From: Hyphomonadaceae bacterium UBA5336
GTDB lineage: Bacteria; Pseudomonadota; Alphaproteobacteria; Caulobacterales; Hyphomonadaceae
Reading direction: 5' to 3'
Assembly (NCBI GenBank): GCA_002408125.1
Contig: DHQO01000022.1
Location: 148,014 to 212,013 of the forward strand
DNA: 64,000 nucleotides
A program made the position numbers and the translations under genes. Shown piece after piece: positions 28,027 to 36,761 of this stretch (position 1 is the first letter of the stretch; each line of letters opens with the position of its first letter). The notes beneath the pieces are model-generated. The model saw only the letters and a list, made by a program, of their open reading frames with translations. It did no database searches and had not been told where the DNA came from.

Positions 28027-28983
28027 CTATTCGGCGGCTTCGGCGAACACGTCCGAGCCGTGCGGTTCGGCATATCCGCGCGGGTCCGGATGGATGATGA
28101 CATCTGCGGCGGGGAACTCATTCAGGATAGCCCGCTCGACCTTGACCATGGCTTGGTGCGCTTCGATCAGGCTGAGATTGGGCGACAGTTCGGCGTGGAA
28201 CTGGATGTGGACATAGGGACCGGACGCGCGCGTGCGCAGGTCATGCACGCCGAGCAGGACACCCTGTGACATGGCCAGCTCGCAGATCCGCGCGCGCGCC
28301 TCGTCGGATAGTTCCCGGTCGAGCAGCTGGTCCCAGCCGCCGCGGGCGACCTCAATCGCGGTCCAGACCAGCCATAGGGCCACCAGAAACCCGACCAGCG
28401 GATCAGCCCAGCGCCAGCCCAGGAAACCTGCCGCGCCAATGCCGACGATCACAGCCAGATTGGCCGAAAGGTCGGCGGCATAGTGGGCCCGGTCGCCTCT
28501 GGTGGCGACCGACCCGGTCTTCGCCACGGCGCGCGTCTGGGCATAGATCAGGGCGAGGGTCAGCCCGATCGAGATGCACATCACCATCAGGGCAAGACCG
28601 CTCTCGGCAATCGGCCGGGGATCGCGCAGGCGCTCAATGGCTTCCAGCGCGACCAGAAAGGCCGACACGCCCACCAGCGCGGCCTGCACCATGGCGGCAA
28701 AGGCCTCGGCCTTGCCATGACCATAGCGGTGCTCGTTATCGGGCGGGGCGGCGGCGTACATCACTGCCAGCAGGGTGAACAGCGAGGCCACGCCATCCAG
28801 GCCGCTATCGGCGAGCGAGGAGAGCATCGCCACCGAACCTGAAGCGAGCCAGGCCCAGAGTTTCAGCGCGATGAGCACCGTTGCCGTGGCGACCGAAAGG
28901 CGTGCCACCGTCCTTGTGATCTTCGCTGCCTCGGCTGCGCGCATGCCGCCGGGCAATGCTTCATGACTGATATCATGGGCCAT
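28027..28983 (-). CDS. Cation diffusion facilitator (CDF) metal exporter
   Basis: From ATG 28983 the 318-residue protein has six hydrophobic segments with the CDF metal site in TM2 (SSLADSGLDGV), the HRYGHGKAEAF loop, a TM5 region and a C-terminal cytoplasmic domain (HDLRTRASGPYVHIQFHAEL, IHPDP). This is FieF-like and would export Fe, Zn, Co or Cd. A strong AAGGAGG precedes this ATG, so the earlier in-frame ATG at 29010 is not used. A 12-bp palindrome lies just upstream at 29004-29015. Confidence 0.93.
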   Translation of the reverse strand: MAHDISHEALPGGMRAAEAAKITRTVARLSVATATVLIALKLWAWLASGSVAMLSSLADSGLDGVASLFTLLAVMYAAAPPDNEHRYGHGKAEAFAAMVQAALVGVSAFLVALEAIERLRDPRPIAESGLALMVMCISIGLTLALIYAQTRAVAKTGSVATRGDRAHYAADLSANLAVIVGIGAAGFLGWRWADPLVGFLVALWLVWTAIEVARGGWDQLLDRELSDEARARICELAMSQGVLLGVHDLRTRASGPYVHIQFHAELSPNLSLIEAHQAMVKVERAILNEFPAADVIIHPDPRGYAEPHGSDVFAEAAE

Positions 28984-29003
28984 TTTCGGCTCGCCTCCTT
29001 GCG

Positions 29004-29015
29004 AAATCATGATTT
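29004..29015. promoter_or_regulatory. Palindrome upstream of the CDF gene
   Basis: AAATCATGATTT is a perfect 12-bp palindrome about 20 bases upstream of the CDF start; GCGAAA (29001-29006) and TTTCGC (29018-29023) extend a looser symmetry around it. A metal-responsive regulator site is an inference from position. Confidence 0.35.
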
Positions 29016-29186
29016 GGTTTCGCGCTCGGCTTCTATATAGGGTAAATTCAAAATCATAACAATTACAGATACTTGAATGAGATTGAAAGGCGATTTCATT
29101 CGCAACTGGGCCATGGTGCGGCGCAATAGACTTTGACCGCCCGGAGGGTGGGAACTAGCTTCGGGCAATCTTGTGGGAGAGCCAAA

Positions 29187-30242
29187 ATGACAGCACGCAC
29201 GCCGCGCCAGTTCTTCAAGCCGCTCGCCGCCGGCGCGCCCGAGCCCTATCGCGAGCTGCCGGTGAAGCTGGAGCGGATGATCCACTTCGTCCCGCCGCAT
29301 ATCGAGAAGGTCCGCGCCAAGGTGCCGGGCATGGCCGATCAGGCCGATGTGATCCTCGCCAATCTGGAAGACGCGATCCCGGCCGATGCCAAGGAGGCTG
29401 CGCGCGCCGGCGCGGTGGAAATGGCTTCCATGCTGGACTGGCAGGCGAAGGGCACGGGCTTCTGGAGCCGGGTCAATCCGCTCAACTCGCCCTGGTTTCT
29501 CGATGATGTCACAGAGCTTGTGATGAAGGCCGGAAACCAGCTCGACGTGCTGATGATCCCGAAGGTCGAAGGCCCGTTCGATATCCATTATTGCGATCAG
29601 CTCCTTGCACAACTCGAAGCCAGGGCCGGCCTCACCCGTCCGATCCTCCTGCACGCCATTCTCGAAACCGCCGAAGGCGTCGCGCGGGTGGAGGAAATCG
29701 CGCTCGCCAGCCCGCGCATGCAGGGCATTTCGCTCGGGCCGGCCGACCTCGCGGCGAGCCGCAAGATGAAGACGACGCGCGTCGGCGGCGGCCACCCGTT
29801 CTACCGCGTCATCGACGATCCCCACGAGGACGGATCCCCCCGCGCCACAGCCCAGCAGGACCCCTGGCATTACACGCTCGCCCGCATGGTGGATGCGTGC
29901 GGCATGGCGGGCATCAAGCCCTTTTACGGCCCGTTCGGCGACATTGCCGACCTGGAAGCCTGCGAGCAGCAGTTCCGCAACACATTCCTGATGGGCTGCG
30001 TTGGCACCTGGAGCCTGCATCCGAACCAGATCGCCATCGCCAAGAAAGTGTTCAGCCCGGACCCGGATGAGGTGAAACTCGCCCGCCGCATCCTTGAAGC
30101 CATTCCCGATGGCCGGGGCGTGGCCATGCTCGACGGCAAGATGCAGGACGATGCGACCTGGAAACAGGCCAAGGTGATCGCGGATCTCGCCGATATCGTC
30201 GCCGCCAAGGATCCCGATCTTGCCGCCGCTTACAGCGCCTGA
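29187..30242 (+). CDS. Malyl-CoA-lyase-like HpcH/HpaI family enzyme (Mcl1-like)
   Basis: The 351-residue protein belongs to the CoA-ester lyase branch of the HpcH/HpaI/CitE family. Signs are VILANLEDAIPADAKEAAR (metal-site Glu/Asp), FWSRVNPLNSPWFLDDV, VLMIPKVEGPFD, LHAILETAEGVARVEEIALASPRMQGISLGPADLAASRKM, and FGDIADLEACEQQFRNTFLMGCVGTWSLHPNQIAIA. The last blocks match L-malyl-CoA/beta-methylmalyl-CoA lyase of Rhodobacter. Such enzymes cleave malyl-CoA to acetyl-CoA and glyoxylate. ATG 29187 has GGGAGAG upstream; the in-frame start at 29133 is less likely. Exact substrate is unproven. Confidence 0.85.
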   Translation: MTARTPRQFFKPLAAGAPEPYRELPVKLERMIHFVPPHIEKVRAKVPGMADQADVILANLEDAIPADAKEAARAGAVEMASMLDWQAKGTGFWSRVNPLNSPWFLDDVTELVMKAGNQLDVLMIPKVEGPFDIHYCDQLLAQLEARAGLTRPILLHAILETAEGVARVEEIALASPRMQGISLGPADLAASRKMKTTRVGGGHPFYRVIDDPHEDGSPRATAQQDPWHYTLARMVDACGMAGIKPFYGPFGDIADLEACEQQFRNTFLMGCVGTWSLHPNQIAIAKKVFSPDPDEVKLARRILEAIPDGRGVAMLDGKMQDDATWKQAKVIADLADIVAAKDPDLAAAYSA

Positions 30243-30705
30243 CACGCCCTTTGAAATCCGCCGCAGCGACCTGACCGAGCCGGAGGTCATCGCGCTGCTC
30301 GAATTTCATGTTGCCGACATGCTGGCGGTTTCCCCGCCGGGCACCTCCTTTGCGCTCGATCTGGGTGCGCTGAAAGCACCCGGCATGTCGGTCTTTGCCC
30401 TGTGGGCCGGCGACCGCGTGGCCGGCTGCGGGGCGATGAAGCAGCACGATGCGGATATGGTCGAGCTGAAATCCATGCGCGCGCATCCGGATTTTCGCGG
30501 CAAGGGTGCCGGCCGGCAGATGCTGGAGCATCTCATCGCCGAGGCGCGCGCCCTGGGCTGTCGCGAGATCAGGCTGGAGACGGGCACGTCGCAGCATTTC
30601 GCCCCCGCCATCGCGCTTTACAGGCGCTATGGCTTTGTCTCCTGCCCGGCCTTTGCCGACTACTCCCTCACCGAACACAACCAGTATTTCGTGCTGGGGC
30701 TTTAG
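30220..30705 (+). CDS. GNAT-family N-acetyltransferase
   Basis: The 161-residue protein has FEIRRSDLTEPEVIALLEFH, VAGCGAMKQHDADMVELKSMRAHPDFRGKGAGRQMLEHLIAEAR (the acetyl-CoA loop is RGKGAG) and YRRYGFVSCPAFADY. It looks like a PaiA/ElaA-like or uncharacterised small-molecule acetyltransferase. The start is a TTG overlapping the upstream lyase by 23 bases; the real start may lie a few codons later. It is translationally coupled to the lyase gene. Confidence 0.83.
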   Translation: MPPLTAPDTPFEIRRSDLTEPEVIALLEFHVADMLAVSPPGTSFALDLGALKAPGMSVFALWAGDRVAGCGAMKQHDADMVELKSMRAHPDFRGKGAGRQMLEHLIAEARALGCREIRLETGTSQHFAPAIALYRRYGFVSCPAFADYSLTEHNQYFVLGL

Positions 30706-30718
30706 CCCCTCTCTCTCC

Positions 30719-30752
30719 CGATTCCCCGCGACTTGATCGCGGGGCCCAGCTC
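30719..30752. repeat. REP-like palindrome, left copy
   Basis: CCCCGCGA-CTTGA-TCGCGGGG is embedded in a 34-base unit. A close reverse-complement copy is at 30843-30876, so the two form an inverted pair around about 90 bases. Confidence 0.6.
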
Positions 30753-30842
30753 CTGCCCGTTTTGCTACGCCGCATGGTGAGACAGATATGCGCGCAGTGC
30801 CGCTCCGATCTCTCGCGGCCATCTCTCCTGTAGCCCCTTTCA

Positions 30843-30876
30843 GAGCTGGACCCCGCGGTCGAGCCGCGGGGAATCG
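30843..30876. repeat. REP-like palindrome, right (inverted) copy
   Basis: CCCCGCGG-TCGAG-CCGCGGGG sits in the reverse-complement of the left unit (GAGCTGG on its left and GAATCG on its right match the left copy with few changes). An intergenic REP/BIME-type repeat family is the simplest reading. Confidence 0.6.
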
Positions 30877-30975
30877 GTGCTGGAGGAGGTGAATTGCACG
30901 CCCCTCCACACCGCCCATGCCAAACGCCCCGCACGCCCGGATAGGCGCCGGCAACAGGGCTCACTTGCCGGGGCT

Positions 30976-31572
30976 TCATGGCGGCAGGGGGCGGTTGAGC
31001 CGCTCGCGGGCCAGTGCGTCGCACACCATCACCACATCCTGGTCCCGGTCCATCAGATCGCCGCACACGCCGGGCGGCAGGCCGGGGCGCAGGGGGCTTG
31101 TGCGTGAGCTGGCCCGCCGGGCAAGCCAGCATGCCATGCGCCGGATCGCCGGCGCGGGATCGGCCACCAGCGCGGCCAGCGCGCACAGGCGCGATTCCAG
31201 ACCGGTTGTTGCGTGCACAGGGAGGCTGCCCAAGGCAGGAACCGCCGCGCTGTCGCTGGCCGGCAAACGCAGGTCCGGCAAGGGATCGAACAGCGCGAAT
31301 CCGGGCGTTTTCGAGCGGTTTTCCCCGGGTTTCGCGGCGGGGGCATGCCGTGGACGCGCTTCGGGCACAGCCTTAGCAGCCAGGTTTTCCGCCAGGATCA
31401 GGAGCAGGCGCCGCGCGGCCGCCTCGGCCCGGCGCAGCTGCCCGAAGGCGCGCGACCAGGCCGGGCCGGGCAGCCAACCCGCCGACCGCCCCGTCAGATC
31501 GCGCAGGCCGGCCAGCGTGGCACGCACAAGGCGCCAGCCGAGGTCCAGGGCAGAGTGAGTGCGCGCATCCAT
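30976..31572 (-). CDS. Conserved hypothetical protein
   Basis: From ATG 31572 the 198-residue protein begins MDARTHSALDLGWRLVRATL and contains an Arg/Ala-rich helical part (RRAEAAARRLLLILAE). The end, RRMACWLARRASSRTSPLRPGLPPG followed by VVMVCDALARE, resembles an uncharacterised alphaproteobacterial family I have seen with the ending RPGRPPG..HEVD.ILRECHALA. The frame runs on to 31689 but the extra part coincides with a repeat at 31630-31717. The role is unknown. Confidence 0.6.
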   Translation of the reverse strand: MDARTHSALDLGWRLVRATLAGLRDLTGRSAGWLPGPAWSRAFGQLRRAEAAARRLLLILAENLAAKAVPEARPRHAPAAKPGENRSKTPGFALFDPLPDLRLPASDSAAVPALGSLPVHATTGLESRLCALAALVADPAPAIRRMACWLARRASSRTSPLRPGLPPGVCGDLMDRDQDVVMVCDALARERLNRPLPP

Positions 31573-31629
31573 GGCCCAGAGCCTGGCACCGAAGGCAAGT
31601 GGGTCGGATTTCTCCGTCTCTCGGCTCAA

Positions 31630-31717
31630 CATGTAGGGTGCATGGAGGCCAAAGGCCGATATGCACCGCAGGGCCCCGCTCTGGTGCATGTCGCTTGCGC
31701 TCCATGCGCCCTACATG
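31630..31717. repeat. Nested inverted repeat
   Basis: CATGTAGGGTGCATGGAG (31630-31647) and CTCCATGCGCCCTACATG (31700-31717) are reverse complements with one mismatch. Inside them ATGCACC (31661-31667) and GGTGCAT (31683-31689) make a second stem. It lies between two minus-strand genes and looks like a dispersed intergenic repeat or a structured RNA element. Confidence 0.55.
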
Positions 31718-31730
31718 CTGGCGCGCCGCC

Positions 31731-32639
31731 TTATCCCACAATCACGTGCAGGGTCGAGGCGCGGCCGCCGGGGACGCCCTTGTAGTGCAGGATATCGATG
31801 AACTCATTGTCGCTGGATTTCAGGCGCCGCCAGTGAACCGGCGTGCCGCTGTCAGTGCCTGTCTCATCGACAATCTCGAAGGCCGAATCGAGATCCATCA
31901 AGGCCTCGGTGATCTCGTCCATCACCAGCTTGCCGAGCGGGGAGACCGCCAGCACCTGGCAGGCCGCCGGGCGCTGTTCCACCTGGCCGAGCAGCATCTC
32001 GCCTTCCAGCGTCCGGGTGGTCCAGATCCGGCCCGGCTGGGGCCGCGTGATCATCCGGCCGGCAATCGTCTCGCCGATTCCGTCCACCGCATCGGCCGGA
32101 AGGGACTGGTCGAGCACAAGATTGCCGCGCAGGTTCGCCAGGCAGGTGCCGACCACCACATCCGTCATCGCGACGGGCAGGGGCGCGCTGGCAAACGGAC
32201 CCTCGATTGCGGGCATGTCCGGCTCGGCCGGAATGTCGGCGACCGCCTCAGTGGCAGGGTCTGGCGCGGGAACCGCGACCACCGGCTGAGGGGTGATGGC
32301 TTCGGCTTGCGGGACAAGGACCGCCGGGGCCGCCATGTCTGGCGTGGGGGCGATTTCAGGGCTCGGTTCGGAGCCGAGCAGGGTGATCGCGGCGGCATGC
32401 AGGCCGGCGTCACTGCCTGTGGGCTGGTGCGTGGGCGCGTGGGCGATCGGCAGGATCGTGCCCCCGCCATGCAGCGCCGGCTGGGGGGCCGGTGTCGGCG
32501 TTTCCGGCGGTTCAGGTTCGTCCAGCAGCTGCGCCGGTGCCGGCTTGGCCGTGACTTTCGGCGCCGCTTCCTGTGGCGACTGCGCCGCCGCGCCGGCTGC
32601 CAGTACGGCAACAAGCAATACGATCCCCACCCGTTTCAT
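31731..32639 (-). CDS. Secreted or periplasmic protein of unknown function
   Basis: The 302-residue protein has a signal peptide (MKRVGIVLLVAVLAAGAAAQ), then about 130 residues rich in Pro, Ala and Glu with low complexity, and a globular C-terminal part of about 150 residues (TDVVVGTCLANLRGNLVL, PGRIWTTRTLEGEMLLGQVEQRPAACQVLAV, VHWRRLKSSDNEFIDILHYKGV). The two cysteines of the domain may form a disulfide. I recognise no family. Confidence 0.7.
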   Translation of the reverse strand: MKRVGIVLLVAVLAAGAAAQSPQEAAPKVTAKPAPAQLLDEPEPPETPTPAPQPALHGGGTILPIAHAPTHQPTGSDAGLHAAAITLLGSEPSPEIAPTPDMAAPAVLVPQAEAITPQPVVAVPAPDPATEAVADIPAEPDMPAIEGPFASAPLPVAMTDVVVGTCLANLRGNLVLDQSLPADAVDGIGETIAGRMITRPQPGRIWTTRTLEGEMLLGQVEQRPAACQVLAVSPLGKLVMDEITEALMDLDSAFEIVDETGTDSGTPVHWRRLKSSDNEFIDILHYKGVPGGRASTLHVIVG

Positions 32640-32797
32640 GGAGAGCCCCTCAAACCCAATTCAACCCATTGGGGAGCTTAAAGTGTCGGCCCTGCGAGTA
32701 AAGTCATAGTTTTTCGACATCCCCTCAGGATCGGCATGACAGTCATCCGCATGAAACGGGTGGCCGCATCGCGCGCGTACGCCTATCTGGGCCGCTC

Positions 32798-33706
32798 ATG
32801 AGCTCTGAACTTCGCACCGGTTTCTTCGCAGCGCTGGCCGCCTATCTGATGTGGGGCGCGCTGCCGCTTTATTTCCGGGCGCTGGACCATGTCCGGCCCG
32901 ACGAGATGCTGGCCCACCGGATCCTGTGGTCGGTGCCGACCGGGCTTGTCATGGTCGCCCTGGCGCGCAGCTGGACCACGCTGCGCGGCCTGTTCACGCC
33001 CCGGCGGCTGGCCTGGCTCGGCTTGTCGGCGGCCCTGATCGGGGTGAACTGGATGATTTATATCTGGGCGGTCTCGGTCGAGCGCGTCACCGAGGCTTCG
33101 CTCGGCTATTATATCAACCCGCTGGTCAGCGTGCTGCTCGGGCGGATCATGTTTTCCGAGCGGCTCCGGATCGCCCAGTGGGTGTCGGTGGCGATTGCCG
33201 GTATCGGCGTGGTGGTGTTGACCGTGGTGCTCGGTTACCTGCCCTGGGTGGCGCTGGGCCTGTGCCTGACCTTCGCCTTCTATGGCGCCATCCGCAAGAA
33301 GATCGGCGTGGACGGGCGCGCGGGCTTTGTGGTCGAGGCGGTGATCCTTGCCCCGCTGGCTGCGATCTGGCTCGGCCACCTGGTCGGGTCCGGCGAGACC
33401 GGGCCGATGGGCGAGGGCGGCTGGGACCCGCTGCTCCTGATCGCGTCCGGGCCGGTGACGGCCATTCCGCTGGTCTGCTTTTCGGTAGCGGCCAGGCGCC
33501 TGCAGCTCTCCACCATCGGCATGATGCAGTATCTGGCGCCGACGCTGCAGTTCCTGATCGCAGTGCTGGTGTTCGGCGAGCCCTTCACCCAGGCCCATGC
33601 GGCTGCGTTCGGGTTCATCTGGCTGGCGCTGATCATCTTCACGGTCGACAGCCTTGTCGGCACGGCGCGGGCGCGGCGCCTGGCGCGGGCGGCGCAGCTG
33701 ACCTGA
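32798..33706 (+). CDS. rarD: RarD-type EamA family transporter
   Basis: The 302-residue protein has ten hydrophobic segments and the RarD signature: AYLMWGALPLYFRALDHV, EMLAHRILWSVP, GVNWMIYIWAV, ASLGYYINPLVSVLLGRIMFSERL and a C-terminal STIGMMQYLAPTLQFLIAV. RarD was first linked to chloramphenicol sensitivity; the substrate is unknown. ATG 32798 follows GGCCGCTC, without a clear Shine-Dalgarno sequence. Confidence 0.9.
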   Translation: MSSELRTGFFAALAAYLMWGALPLYFRALDHVRPDEMLAHRILWSVPTGLVMVALARSWTTLRGLFTPRRLAWLGLSAALIGVNWMIYIWAVSVERVTEASLGYYINPLVSVLLGRIMFSERLRIAQWVSVAIAGIGVVVLTVVLGYLPWVALGLCLTFAFYGAIRKKIGVDGRAGFVVEAVILAPLAAIWLGHLVGSGETGPMGEGGWDPLLLIASGPVTAIPLVCFSVAARRLQLSTIGMMQYLAPTLQFLIAVLVFGEPFTQAHAAAFGFIWLALIIFTVDSLVGTARARRLARAAQLT

Positions 33707-33715
33707 CCTGAAGAC

Positions 33716-33753
33716 AAAAAAAGCCCCGGACGGGAGGGGATCCGATCCGGGGC
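33716..33753 (-). terminator. Rho-independent terminator of the serine-hydrolase gene
   Basis: GCCCCGGA (33723-33730) pairs with TCCGGGGC (33746-33753), and seven A on the plus strand (33716-33722) give the T-run on the minus strand. It stops the minus-strand gene at 33859 and may also stop rarD. Confidence 0.8.
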
Positions 33754-33858
33754 GTTGAGTGGCATAGAAGGCAGAGCTTCGCAGGAAGCTCGATTAAATT
33801 CGTGCAATGCGTGTGCCAGATTCGCGCGGGTGGGGAAGCAGGGCCGGGAAACTTCCCT

Positions 33859-34977
33859 TCAGAGGCTTCCATAGAGGGCTGAAACCAGCCTCAGCGCGCG
33901 CGGATCACCTTGTAATATATTGGATTGTCGGTTCATGACATAGGCCGCCGAGAGGCCCCTGTCGGGGTCTCCAAAACCCAGCGATCCGCCCCAGCCGCTG
34001 TGTCCGAAACTGGCCCGGTTCGGTCCATAGACCTGCTGCGAGTTGCGCATCACGCCAGCGGCGAAGTCAATTTGGAACGGTAACACCCGGTCGCGGCCAT
34101 GGCTGCGCGAGGCCGTGAGGCCGGCCCAGGTATCGGCTCCGATGCCGAGATCTAACGCGCCGGCATAGGCGCCATAGAGCCGGGCGGTGGCCGCGGCCGT
34201 GCCGTGCCCATTGGCAGACGGGATCTCGATTTCCTTCCAGATGGCGCCGCCACGCTGGGGCGCGGACCATTTGGTCATGAAGGCCGCGGTGTTGAAGGCG
34301 TTGATCTCGCCAAGTTCCGGCAGGGCCGTGGGGCGCTTCATGTCGGCGACGCGGGTGTGCTCGCCCGCCGGCAGGCCGATCCAGAAATCTATATCATTCG
34401 GCCCGGTGATCTCCTCGCGCAGCACCGTGCCGAGGCTGCGGCCATCCAGGCGCCGGGCGAGCTCGCCGGCCAGATAACCCCAGCTGAGCGGATGGTAGCC
34501 GGACCCGTCCCCGGGCGTCCACATCGGGGCCTGCTCGGCAAGGCGCGCAGCCAGCGCGGGCGGGTCGAGCCAGAGTTCCGGGTCGATCTCCTGCTCGAAG
34601 CCCGGCAGGCCGGCCTGGTGCGACAGCATTTGCGCGATGGTGATCTCGCCTTTGCCCTGGGCGGCAAATTCGGGCCAGACGGCGCTGACCGGTGTGTCAT
34701 AGGTCACATCCGGCCCGGCCCGGTCGATCAGCAGGGCCACGACCAGCGCGCTGATGGGCTTGGTGGTGGAAAAGACCGGGACCAGGGTCTCCTCGTCCCA
34801 GGCTTTTGACTTGCCCCGGTCGGTCCAGCCGCCCTGCAGGTCGACCACCAGCTCGTCGCCGATCCAGGCGGCAAAGCCGGCCCCGAGTTCCTCGCCGGCC
34901 GCAAAATTCGCCTCGAAAGCCTCGCGCACACCTTCAAGGCCGGGGGCGACATGTCCTGAAATCGGCGTATCGGTCAT
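33859..34977 (-). CDS. Beta-lactamase-fold serine hydrolase (EstB/family VIII esterase-like)
   Basis: The 372-residue protein has the class C beta-lactamase/DD-peptidase fold: catalytic STTK (SxxK motif, about residue 70-73), a Tyr-containing loop around SGYHPLSWGYLAGEL, and HSGWGG as the third element (the KTG counterpart in family VIII esterases). MLSHQAGLPGFE is typical. No signal peptide, so it is probably cytoplasmic; these enzymes hydrolyse short esters and rarely beta-lactams. A strong terminator follows. Confidence 0.9.
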   Translation of the reverse strand: MTDTPISGHVAPGLEGVREAFEANFAAGEELGAGFAAWIGDELVVDLQGGWTDRGKSKAWDEETLVPVFSTTKPISALVVALLIDRAGPDVTYDTPVSAVWPEFAAQGKGEITIAQMLSHQAGLPGFEQEIDPELWLDPPALAARLAEQAPMWTPGDGSGYHPLSWGYLAGELARRLDGRSLGTVLREEITGPNDIDFWIGLPAGEHTRVADMKRPTALPELGEINAFNTAAFMTKWSAPQRGGAIWKEIEIPSANGHGTAAATARLYGAYAGALDLGIGADTWAGLTASRSHGRDRVLPFQIDFAAGVMRNSQQVYGPNRASFGHSGWGGSLGFGDPDRGLSAAYVMNRQSNILQGDPRALRLVSALYGSL

Positions 34978-35227
34978 GGCGTGCGGTGCTCCTCGCGATC
35001 ATTGTTTTCTGCTATCGGGTGTGGACCGAGGCGCACACAAGGGTCAATGCCGCTTCCGCGTCGGGAAAGAATCTTCAGACTTTCCAAATGGATATTTGCT
35101 TTACCTTGTCCTGCAGGCGTGCCAGCTGCGCGCTGGCAAGTGTTTTGAAAGACCCTCAGGGGCATCCTGGCGCCTGGATGGCCGCGCACCGGCATGATCC
35201 CCATCCCGGCTGACAAACGGCGAGTCG

Positions 35228-36682
35228 ATGCAATTCCGCGCAATTCTCCTGGCCCTGGGCATCATGATCCTGCTGCTTGCGGGCGCGATGGTGCCGTGTG
35301 CGCTGGTGGATATCGCCCATGAGAATGGCGACTGGCCGGTCTTTGCCATCTCGGCCTTTGTGTCCGGCGTGGTCGGCCTCAGCCTTTATGTGCTGGCGCA
35401 GGGCGAGCCTTCGCGCACCGGCCAGCGCGAGGCCTTCCTCCTGATTGTCGGGGTCTGGGTGGTGCTGCCCTTCCAGGGCGCGGTGCCATTCATCGCCTCG
35501 GGCATGAGCATCACCGATGCGATGTTCGAAAGCGTGTCGGGGCTGACGACCACGGGCGCGACAGTTCTGACCGGGCTCGACAATCTGCCGGAGGGACTAT
35601 TGCTCTGGCGGGCCATCCTGCAATGGATCGGCGGTATCGGCATCATCGTGACGGCCATCGCCGTTCTCCCTCAACTGCGCGTCGGCGGGATGCAGCTGTT
35701 CCAGATCGAAAGCTCGGACATGTCGGGCAAGTTCCTGCCGCGCATGCGCGATATCGCGACCCGCATGGGCTATGCCTATCTCATCGTCTCGGTTTCCTGC
35801 GCGGCCTGCTACTGGATCAGCGGGCTCAGCCCCTTCGACGCGATTGCCCATTCCATGACCACCGTGTCGGCGGGCGGGTTTTCCACCCACGACCTGTCCT
35901 TCGGCCACTTCAACGGCACGCCGGCGATCTATTTCGCGGTCTTCTTCATGATGGTGGCAGGCCTGCCCTTCAGCCTCTTGGCCATGGCCATGTTCCAGGG
36001 CCGGATCCGCGCGCTGTGGGACGACCCGCAGCCGCGCCTCTTCGTGGCGCTGTTCCTGGGCTTTTCCATCACCATTGTCGGCCTGCACGAGCTGCAGGTG
36101 ATCCCGCCGACCTTCGAGAACCGGCTGCATGCCTTCCGCGATGCGCTGTTCAATATCGTCTCGGTGATGACCGGGACCGGCTATGCCAGCGCCCCCTATG
36201 ATACCTGGGGCGAGCCGGTGATCGCGATCTTCCTGATCGCCACCTTTCTCGGCGGATGCGCGGGCTCGGCCGCCTGCGGCATCAAGATGTTCCGGCTGGA
36301 GATCGCCTACAAGGCAGTGATCGCCCATTCGCGCAAGATGATCATCCGCCGGCGCGTTGCCCCGATCCGCTATGACGGGCGCAATGTCGACGAGGACACG
36401 CTGCAGTCGGTGATGGTGTTCGTGTTCCTGTATTTCGCGACCTTCCTGTCGGGGGCGGTGCTGCTCGGCATCATGGGCGAGGATGCGATGACCGCCCTCT
36501 CGGCGGCGGCGACGACGGTGTCGAATGTCGGCCCGGGCATCGGCGAGAAGATCGGGCCGAGCGCGACCTTCCAGACCCTGGGCGATCCGCAGAAATGGGT
36601 GTGCACCATCCTGATGCTGCTCGGCCGGCTGGAGTTTGTGCCGGTGTTTGCCGTGCTGACGCGCCGGTTCTGGAGCGCTTAA
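35228..36682 (+). CDS. trkH: TrkH-family potassium uptake protein
   Basis: The 484-residue membrane protein shows four repeated M1-P-M2 units with selectivity-loop motifs SGLTTTGATV, TTVSAGGFSTHD, VMTGTGYAS and TTVSNVGPG. It is the ion-conducting subunit of the Trk potassium uptake system and needs TrkA (not in the window). ATG is preceded by a weak GACAAACGGCG. The 250-base gap upstream, divergent from the serine hydrolase, holds no other gene I can see. Confidence 0.95.
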   Translation: MQFRAILLALGIMILLLAGAMVPCALVDIAHENGDWPVFAISAFVSGVVGLSLYVLAQGEPSRTGQREAFLLIVGVWVVLPFQGAVPFIASGMSITDAMFESVSGLTTTGATVLTGLDNLPEGLLLWRAILQWIGGIGIIVTAIAVLPQLRVGGMQLFQIESSDMSGKFLPRMRDIATRMGYAYLIVSVSCAACYWISGLSPFDAIAHSMTTVSAGGFSTHDLSFGHFNGTPAIYFAVFFMMVAGLPFSLLAMAMFQGRIRALWDDPQPRLFVALFLGFSITIVGLHELQVIPPTFENRLHAFRDALFNIVSVMTGTGYASAPYDTWGEPVIAIFLIATFLGGCAGSAACGIKMFRLEIAYKAVIAHSRKMIIRRRVAPIRYDGRNVDEDTLQSVMVFVFLYFATFLSGAVLLGIMGEDAMTALSAAATTVSNVGPGIGEKIGPSATFQTLGDPQKWVCTILMLLGRLEFVPVFAVLTRRFWSA

Positions 36683-36761
36683 GGGTCGCGGGGCCTAGTA
36701 TCTGGACTTCACCGCCCGGCTTGGGCATCCAGATCTGCGATATGTGTTCTGGAGATTGCAG

